A stretch of 21,446 nt of DNA from a virus. The stretch lies in the IMG/VR virus record IMGVR_UViG_3300042445_001215, positions 1 to 21,446 of that record, one strand, 5' to 3'. The notes beneath the pieces are model-generated. The model was not told the origin of the DNA, ran no database searches, and worked only from the letters and a program-made list of their open reading frames with translations. Every line of letters starts with the position of its first letter. The first letter of the stretch is position 1. Both the position numbers and the translations under genes were made by a program. This document shows positions 19,337-21,446 of this stretch, piece after piece.

Positions 19337-19522
19337 ATGATTGTACAGAATATGATTGAAGAAATTGAAGGTATTATGATACTTCTCAAAGCAAAGGTAG
19401 ACCATAAGGTGCTTGTTGCCTTAAAGGACCTAGATCCTAAAGACATTAAGGATTACCGCAATAGCCTAGCACTAGAATGGCAGGTTAAGCACAAGAACAA
19501 GATGATACTATTAGAGGATTAA
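19337..19522 (+). CDS. Small hypothetical protein, first rightward gene
   Basis: 61 aa, MIVQNMIEEIEGIMILLKAK ..., all helical in appearance with charged heptads and a C-terminal basic stretch (KHKNKMILLED). An internal ATG (residue 6, MIEEIEG) is an alternative start, but the conserved AT-rich leader ends at the first ATG. The stop codon lies in the loop of a Rho-independent terminator, so the gene is a single-gene unit with the recurrent element upstream. Small, separately terminated genes next to an early-type promoter are often host-takeover proteins, but no function can be read here. Confidence 0.7.
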   Translation: MIVQNMIEEIEGIMILLKAKVDHKVLVALKDLDPKDIKDYRNSLALEWQVKHKNKMILLED

Positions 19523-19540
19523 CATCCTCTTTTATTATCC
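19513..19540 (+). terminator. Terminator overlapping the stop codon of the 61-aa gene
   Basis: AGAGGAT/ATCCTCT (19513-19519 with 19524-19530), loop taac, then a T-rich tract. The TAA is in the loop. Confidence 0.85.
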
Positions 19541-19545
19541 ATTAT

Positions 19546-19572
19546 AGCCTACGGCAAATACAGCATTATACT
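19546..19572 (+). promoter_or_regulatory. Recurrent plus-strand element, copy 2
   Basis: AGCCTACGGCA (19546-19556) and ACAGCATTATACT (19560-19572), only 3 bases apart, directly after a terminator and 26 bases before the ATG at 19598. Confidence 0.6.
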
Positions 19573-19597
19573 ATTATTAAATTTTAAACTATATAAT

Positions 19598-19786
19598 ATG
19601 AAAACAATTATTTTTATTTGGTACTTAGTATCAGGAACTATTGTACCACAAGACAAAGTAGAAGGTAGACAGACTTATGCTCTATTCTTTGAGGATGGGA
19701 AGGTAGTAGACTTTGCCTTTAAAGCAGAGATATTAGAGTACATTGAAACAGGTACATTTGAGTACAATGAAGACAAAGAGGATTAA
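19598..19786 (+). CDS. Small acidic hypothetical protein
   Basis: 62 aa, MKTIIFIWYLVSGTIVPQDK ..., with a hydrophobic beta-strand-like N-terminus and an acidic C-terminus (EYIETGTFEYNEDKED). The hydrophobic stretch is short and followed by polar strands (QTYALFFEDGKVVDFAFKAE), so a small soluble beta/alpha fold is more likely than an exported protein. It is expressed as a single-gene unit: the recurrent element and AT-rich leader are upstream, and a terminator overlaps its stop. Function unknown. Confidence 0.7.
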   Translation: MKTIIFIWYLVSGTIVPQDKVEGRQTYALFFEDGKVVDFAFKAEILEYIETGTFEYNEDKED

Positions 19787-19800
19787 GTTCCTCTTTTTTT
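19775..19800 (+). terminator. Terminator overlapping the stop codon of the 62-aa gene
   Basis: AAAGAGGA/TCCTCTTT (19775-19782 with 19789-19796) with loop ttaagt containing the TAA, followed by a T-run to 19800. Confidence 0.85.
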
Positions 19801-19808
19801 ACCATATC

Positions 19809-19843
19809 CGCCTTCGGCATCTTGTCTTATACAGCTTTATACT
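19809..19843 (+). promoter_or_regulatory. Recurrent plus-strand element, copy 3
   Basis: CGCCTTCGGCA (19809-19819) and ACAGCTTTATACT (19831-19843), after a terminator and before the AT-rich leader of the gene at 19887. Confidence 0.6.
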
Positions 19844-19886
19844 GTTTTGGATATTTATATTTATTAATCCATTAAAACAAATTATT

Positions 19887-20174
19887 ATGGAAACTCAAAA
19901 AACATCTTGCGTATTAAAAACTGTAGGTAATGCAGTAAAGGAAAACACTAACGGTACTAAGTTCCGTACTTGCACTGTTGACATTAACGGTACAGTTTGG
20001 TTTGCTAAAGTTTGGGAGAAAAGTGTACAGAACGGTTTGACTGTTGGTGCTACTTACCAAGCTGAGTTACAAGCAGACGGAGATACTGTTTGGATCACAT
20101 TGTTGAACGGTACAGATGCTAAGATTGCTACAGTAGCAGATTTTGCACACTTGTTCAGCAACATTACTGTTTAA
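19887..20174 (+). CDS. Small beta-rich protein, possible OB-like fold
   Basis: 95 aa from the ATG at 19887. The open frame runs back to 19743, but that part covers a terminator and the recurrent element, so it is not coding. The product (METQKTSCVLKTVGNAVKEN, then TKFRTCTVDINGTVWFAKVW, then YQAELQADGDTVWITLLNG) alternates strands and short turns in a way that suggests a five-stranded barrel such as an OB fold, possibly nucleic-acid-binding. Codon use is more GC-balanced than its neighbours (GGT, AAC, GTT), which may mark a highly expressed gene. A strong terminator follows. Confidence 0.75.
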   Translation: METQKTSCVLKTVGNAVKENTNGTKFRTCTVDINGTVWFAKVWEKSVQNGLTVGATYQAELQADGDTVWITLLNGTDAKIATVADFAHLFSNITV

Positions 20175-20181
20175 GGTTAAC

Positions 20182-20210
20182 ACACACTCTACGGAGTGTG
20201 TTGTTTTTTT
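20182..20210 (+). terminator. Strong Rho-independent terminator with TACG tetraloop
   Basis: ACACACTC/GAGTGTGT (20182-20189 with 20194-20201) closed by C(TACG)G, a UNCG-class stable loop, followed by a T-run (to 20211). Confidence 0.9.
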
Positions 20211-20214
20211 TGAT

Positions 20215-20245
20215 AGCCTGCGGCATCCTCATACAACTTTATACT
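20215..20245 (+). promoter_or_regulatory. Recurrent plus-strand element, copy 4
   Basis: AGCCTGCGGCA (20215-20225) and ACAACTTTATACT (20233-20245). Unlike the other copies no gene starts soon after; the next supported start is at 20807. Confidence 0.55.
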
Positions 20246-20731
20246 ATTATTGTTCTCAAGAATACACATACTGTTGTCCATAGCAAATATTTTGTCTCCA
20301 CACGGTGGAGCAACCGCACTTTTGTTCTGATAATCAGTTAGTTACAAAATGTGCTAGTTTAAAAATATGGGTGTTTAGGGTACATTTGCTGTTGTATGTA
20401 GCAAATGTTTACATATAAATAGTATATAAGGAGTATGTTTAAAGTATAATCATAGTATGTAAATAGATGCTTACAACATCTGTTTAATGCTTACTAAGAC
20501 TGCATTAAGATTTACTGAAATGCAGTGTGCATAAGGGTTACAGGATGATTGAGTGTAAAACTATCCTCATATCTATGCCATTAGCCTCAGTAACAGATTT
20601 AGTCCACATGCTTATATACTTATTTATATATAGCTAATCAACACTATATACACTACTATTACTATTAGTCTTATCATTAGTGTTATATCCTATAAGAGTA
20701 ACATAACAACATCTTCCGGAATATATCTTTT
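20246..20731 (+). other. Gene-free stretch with hairpins and imperfect direct repeats
   Basis: No frame longer than about 30 codons is convincing. Visible structure: an imperfect 22-bp direct repeat (20271-20292 and 20389-20410, core TAGCAAAT), and inverted repeats ACATTTGCT/AGCAAATGT (20382-20408), CTCCAC/GTGGAG near 20296-20310 and AGATG/CATCT (20465-20481). TTAATGC/GCATTAA (20484-20508) is in competition with ACTGCATT/AATGCAGT (20499-20526). It could be a non-coding RNA driven by copy 4 of the recurrent element, or an origin-like iteron region. Confidence 0.4.
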
Positions 20732-20777
20732 AGCCTTAGTATGGAAATCCTACTAACATATCTAGCGGACTAAGGCT
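20732..20777 (+). repeat. 9-bp inverted repeat in the leader of the 71-aa gene
   Basis: AGCCTTAGT (20732-20740) and ACTAAGGCT (20769-20777) are perfect complements 28 bases apart, ending 29 bases before the ATG at 20807. It may form a leader hairpin that affects translation, or part of a terminator-like structure. Confidence 0.55.
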
Positions 20778-20806
20778 CTCTTATTAATCTTTTAAAACTA
20801 TATCTT

Positions 20807-21022
20807 ATGTATACACATCACACTATTAACAACCAAAGATTTACTGTTAGGCTATGCGGAGTAGCACAATACTTTAACTTTAAGAAAGTAGGCTCACTTG
20901 AAAAGTTCTTAAAAAAGCATGAAGCTAATATTAGAATTACTTGGGGTTTTGGACGTACAGTAAATGTTCTTCAGTTACTTAAAGAAATTGAAGAATATAA
21001 AGAAGAGTGTAATGCTCATTAA
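20807..21022 (+). CDS. Small basic hypothetical protein
   Basis: 71 aa, MYTHHTINNQRFTVRLCGVA ..., basic, with an N-terminal strand region and a C-terminal acidic helix (LLKEIEEYKEECNAH). The block RITWGFGRTVNV is notable but not assigned. It is preceded by the conserved AT-rich leader and a leader hairpin, and followed by the structured stretch at 21030-21247. Function unknown. Confidence 0.65.
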   Translation: MYTHHTINNQRFTVRLCGVAQYFNFKKVGSLEKFLKKHEANIRITWGFGRTVNVLQLLKEIEEYKEECNAH

Positions 21023-21029
21023 TGCACCA

Positions 21030-21216
21030 TTTCTACTTCCCAAGGGTAGACAGTTGTAAAGGTTATTACTAGAAAAAACCGTGAGGAACAAGAGAGAGAT
21101 ACGGGTCTCCTAACAACTGAGTGCAGAGGGATTAAAGTAGAAACAATTGTTCCCTAGTTTCTTGTCCAGTGCACATGGAAGGATTTAAAAGGACAAGCTT
21201 CAACCTGCTAAACGGT
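21030..21216 (+). ncRNA. Candidate structured RNA with pseudoknot-like pairings
   Basis: No gene fits here. Perfect complementary pairs on the plus strand are TTTCTACTT/AAGTAGAAA (21030-21038 with 21135-21143), CAGTTGT/ACAACTG (21051-21057 with 21113-21119), GGAACAA/TTGTTCC (21085-21091 with 21147-21153), CTTGTCC/GGACAAG (21161-21167 with 21191-21197) and ACCGT/ACGGT (21078-21082 with 21212-21216). The GGAACAA pair crosses the first two, so a pseudoknot is implied if all form. A terminator-like hairpin follows at 21220-21247. No known RNA class was recognised. Confidence 0.5.
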
Positions 21217-21219
21217 GAG

Positions 21220-21247
21220 AGAGGGTAACCAAGCCTCTTATTTTTTA
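21220..21247 (+). terminator. Probable terminator after the structured RNA
   Basis: AGAGG/CCTCT (21220-21224 with 21234-21238) with a 9-base loop, then a T-rich tract with six T (21241-21246). Confidence 0.55.
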
Positions 21248-21275
21248 TCTTATTAATCTCTTAAAATTAAATCTT

Positions 21276-21446
21276 ATGAACAAAAACATTTTAAACTATC
21301 TTCCAAGCAACAGTTGTGTGGAAAGTATTGTAATTAGGAAACATCCTGAACTATATAATCATTATAAACTATTAGAACTTAAAAGATCTCATAGGCCTGA
21401 AGCTAAAACTTTTTATGATAAACCACATGATCAAGGTATGTATGGT
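21276..21446 (+). CDS. Hypothetical protein, C-terminus cut by window edge
   Basis: 57 codons are open from the ATG at 21276 to the right edge. The product starts MNKNILNYLPSNSCVESIVI and is basic, with a helical YNHYKLLELKRSHRPEAK segment. The start is chosen because the same AT-rich leader (TCTTATTAATCTCTTAAAAT then TAAATCTT) precedes it as precedes the gene at 20807. The family cannot be judged from the visible part. Confidence 0.6.
   Translation, partial: MNKNILNYLPSNSCVESIVIRKHPELYNHYKLLELKRSHRPEAKTFYDKPHDQGMYG

Noticed and set aside
19743-19886. 48-residue N-terminal extension of the protein starting at 19887
   Set aside because: The extension covers a terminator T-run and the recurrent element, while the conserved leader ends exactly at the ATG at 19887.
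20545-20637. 30-codon plus-strand frame (MIECKTILISMPLASVTDLV ...)
   Set aside because: It lacks the AT-rich leader shared by the other rightward genes and lies within the hairpin-rich gene-free stretch. It remains possible but is unsupported.

Overview
The window reads as part of the genome of a tailed bacteriophage infecting a Bacteroidetes (Flavobacteria-like) host, most likely an aquatic one. The DNA is AT-rich. Genes are packed with short gaps or ATGA-type overlaps and lack obvious Shine-Dalgarno sites. Several promoter-like sites match the Bacteroidetes form (TTTG or TTG at -33, TAnnTTTG at -7). Tail-fibre, lysis-type and small phage genes dominate. No integrase, portal, terminase or polymerase gene is visible, so the window is a fragment.

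Layout. Nearly everything from 1 to 18956 is on the minus strand, so transcription order is from high to low coordinates. (i) 18956-17828: an AlkB-like 2OG-Fe(II) dioxygenase and a conserved phage protein. (ii) 17657-17176: a gene-free, highly structured RNA locus of about 480 nt with its own promoter and Rho-independent terminator, followed by a tiny promoter/terminator unit and tRNA-Cys(GCA). (iii) 16953-15417: small genes, including a possible cyclic-nucleotide-sponge (Acb2-like) protein, a GroES-like protein, a DUF3310 protein and a membrane protein. (iv) 15301-6839: a tail-fibre arsenal. Four proteins share one N-terminal anchor module; with them are a beta-helix spike, a collagen-like fibre and a 30-repeat YadA-head-like adhesin, interspersed with unknown proteins of about 100 aa. 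(v) 6796-3825: a tightly coupled five-gene glycan/sulfation operon (GT9 glycosyltransferase, sulfotransferase, APS-kinase-like protein, HxGH nucleotidyltransferase, DUF2061 membrane protein) behind a host-type promoter. (vi) 3762-413: small membrane/coiled-coil proteins, a spanin-like overlapping pair, a holin-like protein, an M15 peptidase endolysin and two small proteins, closed by a strong terminator. (vii) A partial gene runs off the left edge.

At about 18970-19020 a tandem 22-bp repeat carries -7-like boxes facing both ways. To its right the plus strand carries small, separately terminated genes (19337-21446). Four copies of an unexplained element (a GCC/GGC triloop plus an ACAGCTTTATACT-like block) recur on this side, and five start codons share an AT-rich leader. 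The right side also has long gene-poor stretches full of inverted repeats, including a candidate pseudoknotted RNA at 21030-21216.

How it may work together (inference): tail genes use a phage-specific motif (TTTTTTGTATATT followed by TATAGATA), while the sulfation operon and the structured RNA/tRNA loci use host-like promoters. The sulfation genes could make activated sulfate and place sulfate on a glycan or protein of the virion or host envelope. The strongest candidates for undescribed biology are the sulfation module, the RNA at 17176-17657 and the recurrent plus-strand element.
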